A stretch of 64,000 bases of DNA from assembly GCA_902537445.1 (NCBI GenBank), contig CACBBI010000002.1:1-64000 (forward strand). Reading direction: 5' to 3'. The stretch comes from an uncultured Prochlorococcus sp. (GTDB taxonomy: Bacteria > Cyanobacteriota > Cyanobacteriia > PCC-6307 > Cyanobiaceae). Under the pieces are notes generated by a model. That model made no database searches. It saw only the letters and a program-made list of their open reading frames with translations, and was not told where the DNA came from. Each line of letters starts with the position of its first letter. Positions within the stretch are counted from its first letter, which is position 1. Position numbers and translations under genes: made by a program. This document shows, in pieces, positions 53,641 through 63,959 of this stretch.

Positions 53641-55278
53641 CTATGTAATTACTGTAGGAGTTTCCATTTGAGTAAGTTTTGAAATGTTCAATAAAGCATC
53701 TAAATCATCTATTAGAGGTTTCAAAGCGATCTGAGGATTTAACGAAAGATTCTGTTTAGGATCGAAAAATTTCTCAAAGTAAAGTCTTAATGTTGCACCC
53801 TTAGTTCCAGTTCCAGAAAGACGCACAATTACTCGAGAATTATCATCAAGGACCAATCTTAAACCTTGATTTTCACTTATGGAATTATCGACGGGATCTA
53901 AATATGAAAAGTTATCTGCAAATTTAACTAAATGGCCAGCAAAACTATTTCCTTTTAAATTTTCGAGCATAGAAGTTAGATTACCAAAGATTTGATTAGC
54001 AATATTTGAGGGAATTGCCTCATAATCATGTCTTGAATAATAATTCCTACCAAATTGATTCCAATGATTCTGCATCAAATCACTTACCGAACATTTTTTC
54101 TCAGCCAAAACTTGTAACCAATACAAAACTGCCCATAGTCCATCTTTCTCTCTCACATGATTACTACCTGTTCCGAAACTTTCTTCACCACATAAAGTAA
54201 TTAAATTAGAATCTAAAAGATTTCCAAAAAACTTCCAGCCAGTAGGTGTCTCAAAACAAGGTATATTTAATGCTCGAGCAACATTATCAACCGCTGAGCT
54301 GGTTGGCATGGATCGTGCCACACCTGTAATACCATCTTTATAACCAGGAACACATTTTGTATTAGCAGTGATAACTGCAAGGCTATCACTAGGATTTACA
54401 AAACATCCACTTCCTAAAATCATATTCCTATCTCCATCTCCATCGCATGCAGCACCAAAACTATAAGATTTTTTATTTAATAACAAATCAGCCAAGTGGG
54501 ATGCGTAAGTAAGATTAGGATCAGGATGTAAACCTCCAAAATCTTTTAAAGGGTTACCATTCATGACACAATCAGATGCAAGACCCATTTTTTCAACAAA
54601 AATATTTTTTGCATATGGGCCTGTAACCGCATTCATTGCATCAAAGATTAAAGAGAAGTCTTTTTTTAAAAAATCACTAATTTGATCAAAGTCAAAAATT
54701 TTCTCCATCAAATTAGAATAATCTGTTAATCCATCAATAATTTCTAAGGTAGTTTCGTCGTAAGGATAAGTTCCATATTCACTAAAATCAGGTAATTGAA
54801 TTTTACAAATTTTATAACTAGTTAGTAATTGTGAAGCCTTGAAAATCTTATTAGTAATTATCTCAGGAGCTGGGCCACCATTAGAGATATTCAATTTCAC
54901 TCCAAAGTCGCCATCAATCCCACCAGGATTATGGCTTGCAGAAAGAATAATTCCACCAATAGCCTTTTCTTTTCTAATTAAATGTGATGTCGCAGGAGTA
55001 GATAATAAACCATATTTTGGAACAATAACCTTTTGAACTTTGTGAGCAATGCATATTTGGACAATTTTTTCTATTGCTTCAATATTGCCATATCTGCCAT
55101 CACCACCAACTACTAATGTTGAACCTTTTAAATCTTCTAATGATTGTAATATTGCTTCAATAAAAACTTCTAGATAATGTTCTTCCTGAAACTTTAAAGT
55201 ACTTTTTCTTAATCCAGAGGTGCCTGGTTTTTGATCTAGAAAAGGAGAATTGATATTAATTACACTAACTTGATTCAT
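53641..55278 (-). CDS. pgm: phosphoglucomutase (PGM1-like)
   Basis: Interconverts glucose-1- and glucose-6-phosphate for glycogen metabolism. 545 residues of the eukaryotic-type PGM1-like group: GTSGLRKSTLKFQEEHY at the N-terminus, catalytic Ser in ILSASHNPGG, metal site AACDGDGDRNMI, TPTGWKFFGNLLDS and CGEESFGTGSNHVREKDGLW, and C-terminal RLSGTGTKGATLRLYFE. Length is typical. The start sits upstream of rarA on the same strand. Confidence 0.95.
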   Translation of the reverse strand: MNQVSVININSPFLDQKPGTSGLRKSTLKFQEEHYLEVFIEAILQSLEDLKGSTLVVGGDGRYGNIEAIEKIVQICIAHKVQKVIVPKYGLLSTPATSHLIRKEKAIGGIILSASHNPGGIDGDFGVKLNISNGGPAPEIITNKIFKASQLLTSYKICKIQLPDFSEYGTYPYDETTLEIIDGLTDYSNLMEKIFDFDQISDFLKKDFSLIFDAMNAVTGPYAKNIFVEKMGLASDCVMNGNPLKDFGGLHPDPNLTYASHLADLLLNKKSYSFGAACDGDGDRNMILGSGCFVNPSDSLAVITANTKCVPGYKDGITGVARSMPTSSAVDNVARALNIPCFETPTGWKFFGNLLDSNLITLCGEESFGTGSNHVREKDGLWAVLYWLQVLAEKKCSVSDLMQNHWNQFGRNYYSRHDYEAIPSNIANQIFGNLTSMLENLKGNSFAGHLVKFADNFSYLDPVDNSISENQGLRLVLDDNSRVIVRLSGTGTKGATLRLYFEKFFDPKQNLSLNPQIALKPLIDDLDALLNISKLTQMETPTVIT

Positions 55279-55310
55279 ATTTTTAAGAAACTTCCAAAAA
55301 TCTAACTAAA

Positions 55311-55481
55311 TTAATGAGGCATTTCGGAAGTTCTTAACATAGCGATAAACCATAATGATGAAATTAATAATGCACTAAGAATTCCATAGTTAACACCAAA
55401 TTTAGAAATTGTAATTGGAACTATTAGTGGAAACGTTAATGCCCCAAACAATGGAGTAAAAGCTACAATTTTTTTCAGCAT
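55311..55481 (-). CDS. small hypothetical membrane protein
   Basis: A 56-residue frame, MLKKIVAFTPLFGALTFPLI then VPITISKFGVNYGILSALLISSLWF and a polar end (RTSEMPH). Two hydrophobic segments suggest two membrane helices. Short of recognisable motifs; unrecognised. Placed between pgm and the DUF4912 gene, same strand, with 12 bases to the latter's stop. Coding character judged from clean hydrophobic pattern and start ATG. Confidence 0.6.
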   Translation of the reverse strand: MLKKIVAFTPLFGALTFPLIVPITISKFGVNYGILSALLISSLWFIAMLRTSEMPH

Positions 55482-55493
55482 TTATTTAATTTA

Positions 55494-56579
55494 TTAAAAC
55501 CATTCAGTCTCAGCATTATCTTTTTCATTAGTATCGTCAAGTGGTGTAGTTCTATCAAATTTCATTGATATACTTTTTTCTTGCTCACCAGATACATCAA
55601 TAGCTTTAATATCATATTTTTGAGTCCCATCTCTAAATGGCACTTGAATTCTGAAAGTACCATCTGCAGCAAGAGGTACATCTTCTCCACCTATTGTCAG
55701 CTTTGCAGAAGGCTCTGTAGCTCCATAAACAATTAATTCAGCATCAGCAACGAGCCAAAAAGATCTATTTTTAACAATTCCGCTTCCAGAATCATTTAAA
55801 CCTGATGACCATCTACCCGCACCTGAGTCTGTAAGATTATCATTGAGTTTTGTTGAATTTACATTTTCCATAAATTCTTCAGAACCAACTTTTCTTCTGA
55901 GAGGAATGTTAGTTGCTGCTTGGTATAACCTTTCATGCATACCATTTTGCTCTGAAACAACAGGATTTGAAATATCTGGGATTGACTCAGAAGTAGAATC
56001 CAAATTAAAAGGTACAAATTTATCAAGAATTTGCTCAGAAGGATGAGAGCCAGGAACGTGGCTTACAGAAGAAAATGCCAATGACATCCAGTTAAAACCA
56101 TATTTATAACCTAATTCAACTTTATAGTCTCTATCTGCAAGTGGGATTGGCAAGTACCACTCAGTACTGTAACTATCAACTGCTATCTCCCTTAGTGTTC
56201 CTTGATTCAAGTTGCTTCCTTCAGAACCAGATGCGTCAAATAATCGTAAGCATAATTTATTGGCTCCCAAAGATTGTGCTTTTTCTCGATCTGCATCTGA
56301 AATTTGCCAAAAAACATAAGCCCAATCTGGATCACGGGGAAGGAATACTACATTTGTTTTGACTTCTTCACTACTATTAAAAGCATTGGACTCAAAAGTT
56401 TCTTCAGGTTTTAAATGAGCTGGAGGAGTGTATGTTGTTTTTGAAGATTTTTCTTGATATTTAAGTATTAAATCAACTAAAACAGCTTTTGTTTTGCGAC
56501 TGTATAGAGGAACTGATAATTTACTTGCTTCTTGACGTAATTGTCTGAGGGTAAGTGAGAGTAATTGATCTTTATTCAT
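55494..56579 (-). CDS. DUF4912 protein with N-terminal Rho_N-like domain
   Basis: About 361 residues. First 45: QLLSLTLRQLRQEASKLSVPLYSRKTKAVLVDLIL, a Rho N-terminal/SAP-like helix-extended-helix, which can bind nucleic acid. Then a Ser/Thr-rich linker and a DUF4912 region (VVFLPRDPDWAYVFWQISDADREKAQSLG, YKVELGYKYGFNWMSLAFSSV) and a C-terminal beta domain with SFWLVADAELIVYGATEPSA and IGGEDVPLAADGTFRIQVPF (Ig/carbohydrate-binding-like). The ATG before NKDQLL is chosen over a TTG 37 codons upstream. Function unknown. Confidence 0.75.
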   Translation of the reverse strand: MNKDQLLSLTLRQLRQEASKLSVPLYSRKTKAVLVDLILKYQEKSSKTTYTPPAHLKPEETFESNAFNSSEEVKTNVVFLPRDPDWAYVFWQISDADREKAQSLGANKLCLRLFDASGSEGSNLNQGTLREIAVDSYSTEWYLPIPLADRDYKVELGYKYGFNWMSLAFSSVSHVPGSHPSEQILDKFVPFNLDSTSESIPDISNPVVSEQNGMHERLYQAATNIPLRRKVGSEEFMENVNSTKLNDNLTDSGAGRWSSGLNDSGSGIVKNRSFWLVADAELIVYGATEPSAKLTIGGEDVPLAADGTFRIQVPFRDGTQKYDIKAIDVSGEQEKSISMKFDRTTPLDDTNEKDNAETEWF

Positions 56580-56863
56580 GATCCCATCAGCCACTTTAAA
56601 ATCTCCGTTTTTGTTTGGGATCAGTATGTTCTTTTTTTTAGGGAATTGTGTGTCTTTTTGCCCTGTCGTCAGGATCCTCTGACTACTCAAAAATTCTCAA
56701 AATTAATATTTATCTTCAAAACAGTTGGTATCAAAGTAATTAATTAATTTTCAGGTCTTTTTTAAATGTAAATTAATTTTCTTTTTTTTTAAATTTTATT
56801 ACCTGAATTTGTTAACGACTCAACAAAAATATATCTTTTCTTCGGGATCAGTTAAAAAGGGCT
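56580..56863. other. 284-base spacer between DUF4912 gene and hypothetical gene
   Basis: AT-rich, holds T-rich stretches and part of the longer frame upstream of the DUF4912 start. No gene, tRNA, clear terminator or repeat was recognised. It presumably contains the promoter of the DUF4912 gene. Confidence 0.35.
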
Positions 56864-57217
56864 TCAGTGTTGTTCAACTAGAAGTACTAAATCATCTATC
56901 TCTAAATCCTCAATATTTTTACCAATTTTTTTTGAAAAAGTACTTAATTTTTTCGAAGTGGATTCTAACTGCTCATAAAAAAGATCACTAAATTTTTTAT
57001 CATCAAATTTTTTTGATTGGTTATCACACCATTCTCTAAGGGGATTTTTATTTTGATATTCAAAACTATTATCTAAATTGATAATTTTTAAAATCTGGAG
57101 GCAATGAGCGAGTATTCTTAAATGATGTTTCTGCATTATAGATAGATCAAGATTATCGATTTCCTGAATAATTTCTATGTTTAATGGGTTAGACAAGGGA
57201 TCAAGATGATTAGACAT
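56864..57217 (-). CDS. hypothetical helical protein next to sufB
   Basis: 117 residues, soluble, helix-rich, acidic end. QEIDNLDLSIMQKHHLRILAHCLQILKIIN and LREWCDNQSKKFDDKKFSDLFYEQLESTSKKL are the recognisable segments; unrecognised as a family. It is divergent from sufB, sharing a 95-base upstream region. In many other cyanobacteria the divergent neighbour of sufB is sufR (a winged-helix Fe-S repressor); this protein lacks the helix-turn-helix and Cys pattern of SufR, so it is not an obvious replacement. Confidence 0.65.
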   Translation of the reverse strand: MSNHLDPLSNPLNIEIIQEIDNLDLSIMQKHHLRILAHCLQILKIINLDNSFEYQNKNPLREWCDNQSKKFDDKKFSDLFYEQLESTSKKLSTFSKKIGKNIEDLEIDDLVLLVEQH

Positions 57218-57312
57218 TAATTTTTAATTTTAATAAAGGAAAAAAACTCAATATTGGGGGTATCTTTCGTTAGAGTATATAAAGCTAATTGTAATAAGTT
57301 ATTTTTGATAAC
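57218..57312. promoter_or_regulatory. divergent intergenic region ahead of sufB
   Basis: 95 bases between the hypothetical gene and sufB. A likely -10 element is TATATAAAG around 57275-57283, about 30 bases ahead of the sufB ATG. The SufR-type inverted repeat CAAC-N6-GTTG is not present. Regulation is therefore unclear. Confidence 0.35.
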
Positions 57313-58755
57313 ATGGTCAACGAAAATTCAGTTAAAGATGTAGTAAAAGAACCTTACAAATATGGTTTCGTTACCGATATTGAAACTGAAAAAATAGCAA
57401 AGGGATTAAATGAAGATGTCATAAGATTAATTTCTCAAAAAAAAGATGAGCCAAAATATCTCCTTGATTTTAGATTAAAAGCCTTTAAAAAATGGCAAAA
57501 AATGAAAGAGCCTGATTGGGCAGGATTAGGATATGAACAAATTGATTATCAAGATATAATTTATTATTCTGCTCCTAAGCAAAAAGAGAAAATTTCTAGT
57601 TTAGATGAAGTTGATCCCAAACTTCTTGAGACTTTTGACAAATTGGGGATACCCCTTACGGAGCAAAAAAAACTCACAAATGTAGCAGTAGATGCTGTCT
57701 TTGATAGTGTTTCTATAGCTACAACTTTTAGAGAAGAACTTGCTGAACATGGAGTTATATTTTGCTCAATTAGTGAAGCAGTAAAAAATCACTCGGATTT
57801 AATTGAAAAATATTTAGGTACAGTAGTTCCAGCTAGTGATAATTATTTTGCAGCACTAAATTCTGCTGTTTTTAGTGATGGTTCTTTTGTTTATATCCCA
57901 AAAGGTGTTACCTGCCCTATGGATCTATCTTCCTACTTCAGAATTAATAGTGGAGATTCAGGACAATTCGAAAGGACACTAATCATTGCTGAAGAATCAA
58001 GTTCTGTAAGTTATCTAGAAGGTTGTACAGCTCCAATGTTTGATACAAATACCCTACATGCAGCAGTTGTAGAGCTTATAGCATTAGACGACGCTTCAAT
58101 AAAATATTCAACAGTGCAAAATTGGTATGCTGGTGATGAAGAAGGTATAGGCGGAATTTTTAATTTTGTCACCAAGAGAGGAAAATGTTTAGGTAAGAGA
58201 AGTAAAATTAGCTGGTCTCAAGTTGAAACAGGGTCTGCAATTACATGGAAATATCCTAGCTGTCTTCTTTTAGGGGAAGAATCTGTAGGAGAATTTTATT
58301 CAGTGGCACTCACCAATAATCGTCAACAAGCAGATACCGGCACAAAAATGATCCATATTGGTCCTAAGACCAAATCAACTATTGTTAGCAAAGGTATTAG
58401 TGCAGGCAACTCAATAAATAGCTACAGAGGTCTTGTCAGAATGGGAACAAAAGCTAAAGGATCAAGAAATTACAGTCAATGTGATTCAATGTTAATTGGG
58501 GATCAAGCTTCTGCAAATACATTCCCTTACATCAAATCTCAACAACCCAATTCTGAAATTGAGCATGAAGCAAGTACATGTAGAATCTCAGAAGATCAAC
58601 TTTTTTATCTCCAAAGCAGAGGTATAGAATTTGAGGAGGCAGTATCTATGATGGTCAGCGGTTTTTGCAGAGATGTATTTAATCAATTACCTATGGAATT
58701 TGCTGCTGAAGCAGATAAGTTACTGGCACTTAAGCTAGAGGGATCAGTAGGTTAA
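57313..58755 (+). CDS. sufB: Fe-S cluster assembly scaffold SufB
   Basis: 480 residues, scaffold of the SUF system, in complex with SufC and SufD. Typical SufB features are [24 protein letters not shown] at the start, [18 protein letters not shown], the [19 protein letters not shown] beta-helix region with conserved Cys/His, and the C-terminal [21 protein letters not shown]. It begins the sufB-C-D-S operon; sufC begins 21 bases after its stop. Confidence 0.97.
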   Translation: MVNENSVKDVVKEPYKYGFVTDIETEKIAKGLNEDVIRLISQKKDEPKYLLDFRLKAFKKWQKMKEPDWAGLGYEQIDYQDIIYYSAPKQKEKISSLDEVDPKLLETFDKLGIPLTEQKKLTNVAVDAVFDSVSIATTFREELAEHGVIFCSISEAVKNHSDLIEKYLGTVVPASDNYFAALNSAVFSDGSFVYIPKGVTCPMDLSSYFRINSGDSGQFERTLIIAEESSSVSYLEGCTAPMFDTNTLHAAVVELIALDDASIKYSTVQNWYAGDEEGIGGIFNFVTKRGKCLGKRSKISWSQVETGSAITWKYPSCLLLGEESVGEFYSVALTNNRQQADTGTKMIHIGPKTKSTIVSKGISAGNSINSYRGLVRMGTKAKGSRNYSQCDSMLIGDQASANTFPYIKSQQPNSEIEHEASTCRISEDQLFYLQSRGIEFEEAVSMMVSGFCRDVFNQLPMEFAAEADKLLALKLEGSVG

Positions 58756-58776
58756 TGAATCAATTTCTAAACTGAA

Positions 58777-59562
58777 ATGCAAAGTAAAATGAAAGAATCA
58801 GATCCAATTTTAGAAGTTGAAAATCTCTCTGCATCTACTAATAATCTTCCAATCTTAAAGGGGGTTTCACTTACTGTCTATCCTGGAGAAATCCATGCCA
58901 TTATGGGAAGAAATGGATGTGGTAAAAGTACTCTTTCGAAAATAATAGCAGGACATCCCTCGTATAATATTACAAATGGCGACATAAAATTTTTAGGTGA
59001 AAACATCAACTCTCTAGAACCTGAAGAGAGAGCTCAATCAGGAATTTTTCTTGGTTTTCAATATCCAATTGAGATTCCAGGTGTAAGTAATCTTGAGTTT
59101 CTTAGAGTTTCAACTAATGCCAGAAGGAAATTCCTCAACAAAGAAGAATTAGATACTTTTGATTTTGAAGAATTAGTTAAAGAAAAGTTAGAAATTGTGA
59201 AAATGGATCATGCATTCCTATCAAGGAGTGTAAACCAAGGATTTTCTGGCGGTGAAAAAAAAAGAAATGAAATTCTGCAAATGGCTTTACTTGAGCCCAA
59301 GATAGCAATATTAGATGAGACCGATTCTGGTCTAGATATTGATGCTCTAAGAATAGTGGCATCAGGAATAAAAAAAATATCTAATGCACAAACTGGGATT
59401 ATACTTATTACCCACTATCAAAGATTATTAGATGAAATTGAACCAAATTATGTCCATGTTATGTCAGACGGACAAATCATAAAAACTGGTGAGAGTGATC
59501 TTGCTCTAGAGCTTGAGAAAAAAGGATATGAATGGACTGATAACTTTATAAAAAAGACCTAA
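58777..59562 (+). CDS. sufC: Fe-S cluster assembly ATPase SufC
   Basis: Cytosolic ABC-type ATPase that drives the SufBCD scaffold. Walker [11 protein letters not shown], the SufC-specific signature [14 protein letters not shown], Walker [19 protein letters not shown] and the H-loop [12 protein letters not shown]. 261 residues by the first ATG; the second ATG, four codons later, is also possible. sufD starts 4 bases after its stop. Confidence 0.97.
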   Translation: MQSKMKESDPILEVENLSASTNNLPILKGVSLTVYPGEIHAIMGRNGCGKSTLSKIIAGHPSYNITNGDIKFLGENINSLEPEERAQSGIFLGFQYPIEIPGVSNLEFLRVSTNARRKFLNKEELDTFDFEELVKEKLEIVKMDHAFLSRSVNQGFSGGEKKRNEILQMALLEPKIAILDETDSGLDIDALRIVASGIKKISNAQTGIILITHYQRLLDEIEPNYVHVMSDGQIIKTGESDLALELEKKGYEWTDNFIKKT

Positions 59563-59566
59563 ATAA

Positions 59567-60784
59567 ATGAAAATTATTGAAAAAATAAAAACCAATAAAT
59601 CGATTGATAATCAAACAGAAATACAAAAAATCTGTCTAGATAAATTACAATCAAGTCCCCTCCCTAATCCTAAAAGTGAACAATGGAGACTTTCAAATAA
59701 CTCAAAATTTTCAGACTTTTTAGACTACTCGGTTAATGAAATAGATCCAAAATTTGATATACCTTTTCCGAATTCTTCTCAAAGTACTATTAGGTTAGTA
59801 ATTGGTGATAATTGCCAAATCAATTTAATAGAGAAAAATTATTCAATAAAGCAAATAAGTGAGCATACATTAGTTAAATATATCAAGGAACAGATATCTT
59901 GTTTTGATCAAAATGAAAATTGGAGTGACTTATTAAATCTGGCTTTAAACTGTACAAAGAATACTTTGGGATTAAAAATAAGTGGATCCGAAATCCCTCC
60001 TATTGAAATCTTTAGTCACGCATCAAGTAATTCTTTAAACGCAAAAACCTTAGTAATATTTTTAGAAAAGAATTGTGATATTGATTTATTACAAGTAAAT
60101 CTTGGTAAAGACAACTCTTCATTATCTCAATCAACTTTCTTTTGTTTAGAAGAAAATAGTTCCGTAAACCATGGTGTTGTTTCTTACGGTGAAAACAAAT
60201 CAAATCTATTAAATTCCCTCAATGTAATTCAACAAAAAAATAGCGAATATAATTTAGGATCTTTACATTTCAAATTTAATTATGCAAGATTTGAAATTCG
60301 TATTAAACAATCTGAAGGGAATGCTAAAACCAATATTAAAGGTATGCAAAAAACAAAAAAAGATGAACAAATTTCTACTTATACAAAAATAGACTTTCAT
60401 GGGCCAAATGGATTTCTAGATCAAATCAATAAATCACTTGCTGACGATAAATCACATGCAATATTTGAAGGTTCAATAATAGTACCGAAAATTGCCCAGA
60501 AAACTGATGCTTCTCAATTAAGCAGAAATTTACTACTATCAAATCTCGCACAAATAGATACTAAACCTCAATTAGAAATAATTGCTGATGATGTCAAATG
60601 CAAACATGGAGCAACAATTTCACAACTAAATGAAGAAGAACTTTTTTATATGCGAACAAGAGGGATCACATTAACAGAAGCAAGTAAACTACAATTAAGT
60701 TCTTACTTTCAAGAAATAATTTCATTTATTCCCGTTTCAAAAGATAGATGGGATTTGCTTGATAAACTTTTAAATGAAAATTAA
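59567..60784 (+). CDS. sufD: Fe-S cluster assembly protein SufD
   Basis: Scaffold partner of SufB. 405 residues; conserved C-terminal core with GSIIVPKIAQKTDASQLSRNLLLSN, KPQLEIIADDVKCKHGATIS and EEELFYMRTRGITLTEASKL. The N-terminal part is poorly conserved, as usual for SufD, but contains NPKSEQWRLSN. The stop shares one base with sufS (TAATG). Confidence 0.95.
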   Translation: MKIIEKIKTNKSIDNQTEIQKICLDKLQSSPLPNPKSEQWRLSNNSKFSDFLDYSVNEIDPKFDIPFPNSSQSTIRLVIGDNCQINLIEKNYSIKQISEHTLVKYIKEQISCFDQNENWSDLLNLALNCTKNTLGLKISGSEIPPIEIFSHASSNSLNAKTLVIFLEKNCDIDLLQVNLGKDNSSLSQSTFFCLEENSSVNHGVVSYGENKSNLLNSLNVIQQKNSEYNLGSLHFKFNYARFEIRIKQSEGNAKTNIKGMQKTKKDEQISTYTKIDFHGPNGFLDQINKSLADDKSHAIFEGSIIVPKIAQKTDASQLSRNLLLSNLAQIDTKPQLEIIADDVKCKHGATISQLNEEELFYMRTRGITLTEASKLQLSSYFQEIISFIPVSKDRWDLLDKLLNEN

Positions 60785-62037
60785 TGGAAACAATTCAAAA
60801 TTTTCCTGAAATAACGAAGAAAGACTTTCCTCTTTTAAATAGGAACTTAAAAAGTAGTGAGCAAATTATTTATTTAGATCATGCTGCAACCACTCAAAAA
60901 CCAACACAAGTCTTAGAAAAAATTAATGAATACTATAGAAACTATAATGCCAATGTACATAGAGGCGCACATCAATTAAGTGCAAAAGCGACAGAAGAAT
61001 TTGAAAATGCAAGATATTTAATTAGCAAATATATAAAAGCGAATTCAACAAAAGAAATTATTTTCACAAGAAATGCTACTGAGGCAATCAATCTAGCAGC
61101 TAGATCATGGGGCGAATCTTCATTAAGAGAAAACGATGAAATTCTATTATCAATAATGGAACATCATAGCAATATTGTTCCATGGCAAATGGTTGCAGCA
61201 AAAAATAAATGCAAATTAAAATTTATAGGTATAGATAAAAATGGGAAATTAGATATAGACGATTTTAAATCAAAACTAACATCTAGAACTAAGCTTGTTA
61301 GCCTAGTACATGTTAGTAATACTCTAGGTTGCTGTAATCCAATCAAAGAGATCACTAAATTAGCTAAACAAAAAGGTTCTTTAGTGTTAATAGATGCATG
61401 TCAAAGTTTGGCCCATCAAAAACTAGATGTAATTGATCTTAATATAGATTTTTTAGCGGGATCAGGGCATAAACTTTGCGGTCCTACTGGTATTGGTTTT
61501 CTCTGGTCAAGAAAAGAAATCCTAGAAAAAATTCCTCCTCTCTTTGGAGGTGGCGAAATGATTCAAGATGTTTTTGAAAAGACAAGTACTTGGGCAGAGC
61601 TACCACATAAATTTGAAGCTGGAACTCCAGCCATTGCAGAAGCAATAGGTCTTGCAGAAGCAATTAATTACATAAACACTATTGGATTGAATGAAATTCA
61701 TGAATATGAAAAGACTATTACTAAATATTTATTTGAAAAATTAAATGAAATAGAAAATGTTGAAATTATAGGTCCATCACCCGAGATAGATCCAGAAAGA
61801 GCATCACTTGCCACCTTTTTTGTAAAAAATATACATTCAAACGATATTGCTGAGATTCTTGATTCAAAAGGAATTTGCATCAGAAGTGGGCATCATTGCT
61901 GTCAACCTCTTCACAGATACATTGGAATTAAATCTACGGCTAGAATTAGCATGAATTTCACAACCAACAAAGAGGAAATTGACATATTTATAGAGAAATT
62001 AAAAGATACTATTAATTTTCTAAAAATCAATTCTTAA
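60784..62037 (+). CDS. sufS: cysteine desulfurase SufS
   Basis: PLP enzyme that takes sulfur from cysteine for Fe-S assembly. 417 residues: YLDHAATTQKPTQVLEKINEYY, FTRNATEAINLAARSW, EHHSNIVPWQ, PLP-Lys in DFLAGSGHKLCGPTGIGF and the active-site loop ICIRSGHHCCQPLHR with Cys. Class II SufS by length and RSGHHC. Final gene of the suf operon; its stop overlaps the convergent peptidase gene by 4 bases. Confidence 0.97.
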   Translation: METIQNFPEITKKDFPLLNRNLKSSEQIIYLDHAATTQKPTQVLEKINEYYRNYNANVHRGAHQLSAKATEEFENARYLISKYIKANSTKEIIFTRNATEAINLAARSWGESSLRENDEILLSIMEHHSNIVPWQMVAAKNKCKLKFIGIDKNGKLDIDDFKSKLTSRTKLVSLVHVSNTLGCCNPIKEITKLAKQKGSLVLIDACQSLAHQKLDVIDLNIDFLAGSGHKLCGPTGIGFLWSRKEILEKIPPLFGGGEMIQDVFEKTSTWAELPHKFEAGTPAIAEAIGLAEAINYINTIGLNEIHEYEKTITKYLFEKLNEIENVEIIGPSPEIDPERASLATFFVKNIHSNDIAEILDSKGICIRSGHHCCQPLHRYIGIKSTARISMNFTTNKEEIDIFIEKLKDTINFLKINS

Positions 62038-63959
62038 ATATTCAAAGCATTGTTTAAAAATTCCTGAGATTTTTGCATTACTAATTTTTTATTTTCAATA
62101 TTTTTAAACCCATGTCCTTCATTTTCAAAAAACATAACATCTGAATATTTATTATTACGGATCAAAATTTCTTGAATTTTTAAAGTTTGTTCATAAGAAA
62201 TAACTTTATCTTTTTTTCCATGAAATACTAAGATAGGTTTTTTTATTTTATTAATATAATTTATCGGTGATCTATTTATATAATCATCATAATTTTTTGC
62301 ATAATTTCCTACCAAAGAATTTAAATAATCTTTTTCAAACCTATGAGTGTTGTAATGCATATCCTTCAAATCAATAACAGGATATCTACAAATTGCTGCT
62401 TTAAAAATAGACCCATATAATAAACAATTCAAAGCAGTTAACCCACCAGCACTATTACCAAAAATTACTACTTTCTCGCTGTCAACAAGATTTGATTTGA
62501 ATAATTCAAGAGCTAGTGCTTTGCAATCATAAGAATCAACAATTCCCCACTTATAATTCAACCTCTCTCTATATGCTTTGCCAAATCCTGATGAACCTCC
62601 ATAATTAACTTCAGCAACAAAAAATCCCTTCGTCGTCCAATATTGAACTTCGGAATTATACGATCCATCAAAAAATGAAGTTGGTCCGCTATGTGCTCTA
62701 ACAAGGAGCGGTGGCTTTCTAAAATTTTCAACAAGCGGCCTATAAAGCAAAGAATGAGTAGATTGATCTTCAAAACCTTTAAACCAAAATGTTTCAGGTT
62801 TTGAACAGTCTTTTATATGATCAACAAATATCTGCTCAGAAAATTTTGATAAAACTTTTTTTTCACAATCAATTTCAAATATAATTCCCAAAAAATCAGA
62901 TCCATAACCTTTAAAAAGAACTTTTTTTCTAAAAACACTGAAATCACTTATTGAAGTAAAAGGAGTAGAAAATTCCTGAACGAATTCAAGATCTTTATAT
63001 TGTTCCACTATAAAATTATTTTCTTTTTTTGCTAGGCAAAATAAATTGTTTATAGTCCCTGAAAAAAATGTTATTCCTGAGACCCATTGTGGTGCTCCAT
63101 ATTCAATCAAATTTCTCTCTACTCTTTTCTTAATAAAAATATTCTCAATTTCATTAATATCTAAAAACAATAAATTCCACCATCCAGAACTATCTTCAGA
63201 ACATACTAAAATTTTTTCACTTATCCAATAGGGTTGAAAAAAAGAAACGTTTTTTTTTGCATTTATAAGCTTATTTGAGAATTTTTTTATTTTTTGTATA
63301 TCTCCATGTTGATCTATTTGAGCAAAAAATAGATCATTTTTCTCCCAAGGCATGTATGGAGAATCCCACTCTATCCAAGAAAGTAATCTAGCAGAAGTAT
63401 TAGAAGATAATTCTCCAGCAAAATTTTTAAATTTTTTTATTCGATGAATATCTTGTTTAGTTTTTTTTAAATTTAAAGAAAATAAATAATCTCTATTATT
63501 TATCTCGCAAATACCATACAAAAAATTTTTTTCAGAAATGACAAATGAAGAATCGAAATTTCCATCAATTGACTTAGATAGTTGTCTAGGTTCTTGAATT
63601 GAATCGAGATATTTATATTGACTTCTATAATTTGACGCTGACTCTTTAAAAATTTGAAACCATACTGCCTTCGTAATCTGATCTATCCATATCAAATAAA
63701 AATTATTTTTAAAATTTATACATTTATAAGATTTACCACCATATCCATGAAAATTATTTTTAATGTTATATTTTTTACTTGTTAATTTCTGAGGAAACGC
63801 CTCTTTATCATTAAATGGTCTTGCAAAAATGGCATTCTCATTTTGACCTTCATCAACAACATCAATCCAAAAAATTGTATCCCTAATAATAGTTAATTCC
63901 TTGAAAGCATTTTTTTTAGATTCAGTTTGCCTAACTTTTAACTTTTCATCATTACTCAT
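62034..63959 (-). CDS. S9-family serine peptidase (prolyl-oligopeptidase-like)
   Basis: 641 residues. The N-terminal two-thirds form a beta-propeller-like region of weak repeats; the C-terminal alpha/beta-hydrolase domain has FGNSAGGLTAL (nucleophile Ser), Asp in VFHGKKDKVISYEQT and His in FFENEGHGFKN. Preceding it are PPLLVRAHSGPTSFFDG and FFVAEVNYGGSSGFGKAYRERL, typical of acylaminoacyl/dipeptidyl peptidases. No signal peptide seen, so likely cytoplasmic. Substrate unknown. Its promoter lies at the window edge. Confidence 0.9.
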   Translation of the reverse strand: MSNDEKLKVRQTESKKNAFKELTIIRDTIFWIDVVDEGQNENAIFARPFNDKEAFPQKLTSKKYNIKNNFHGYGGKSYKCINFKNNFYLIWIDQITKAVWFQIFKESASNYRSQYKYLDSIQEPRQLSKSIDGNFDSSFVISEKNFLYGICEINNRDYLFSLNLKKTKQDIHRIKKFKNFAGELSSNTSARLLSWIEWDSPYMPWEKNDLFFAQIDQHGDIQKIKKFSNKLINAKKNVSFFQPYWISEKILVCSEDSSGWWNLLFLDINEIENIFIKKRVERNLIEYGAPQWVSGITFFSGTINNLFCLAKKENNFIVEQYKDLEFVQEFSTPFTSISDFSVFRKKVLFKGYGSDFLGIIFEIDCEKKVLSKFSEQIFVDHIKDCSKPETFWFKGFEDQSTHSLLYRPLVENFRKPPLLVRAHSGPTSFFDGSYNSEVQYWTTKGFFVAEVNYGGSSGFGKAYRERLNYKWGIVDSYDCKALALELFKSNLVDSEKVVIFGNSAGGLTALNCLLYGSIFKAAICRYPVIDLKDMHYNTHRFEKDYLNSLVGNYAKNYDDYINRSPINYINKIKKPILVFHGKKDKVISYEQTLKIQEILIRNNKYSDVMFFENEGHGFKNIENKKLVMQKSQEFLNNALNI

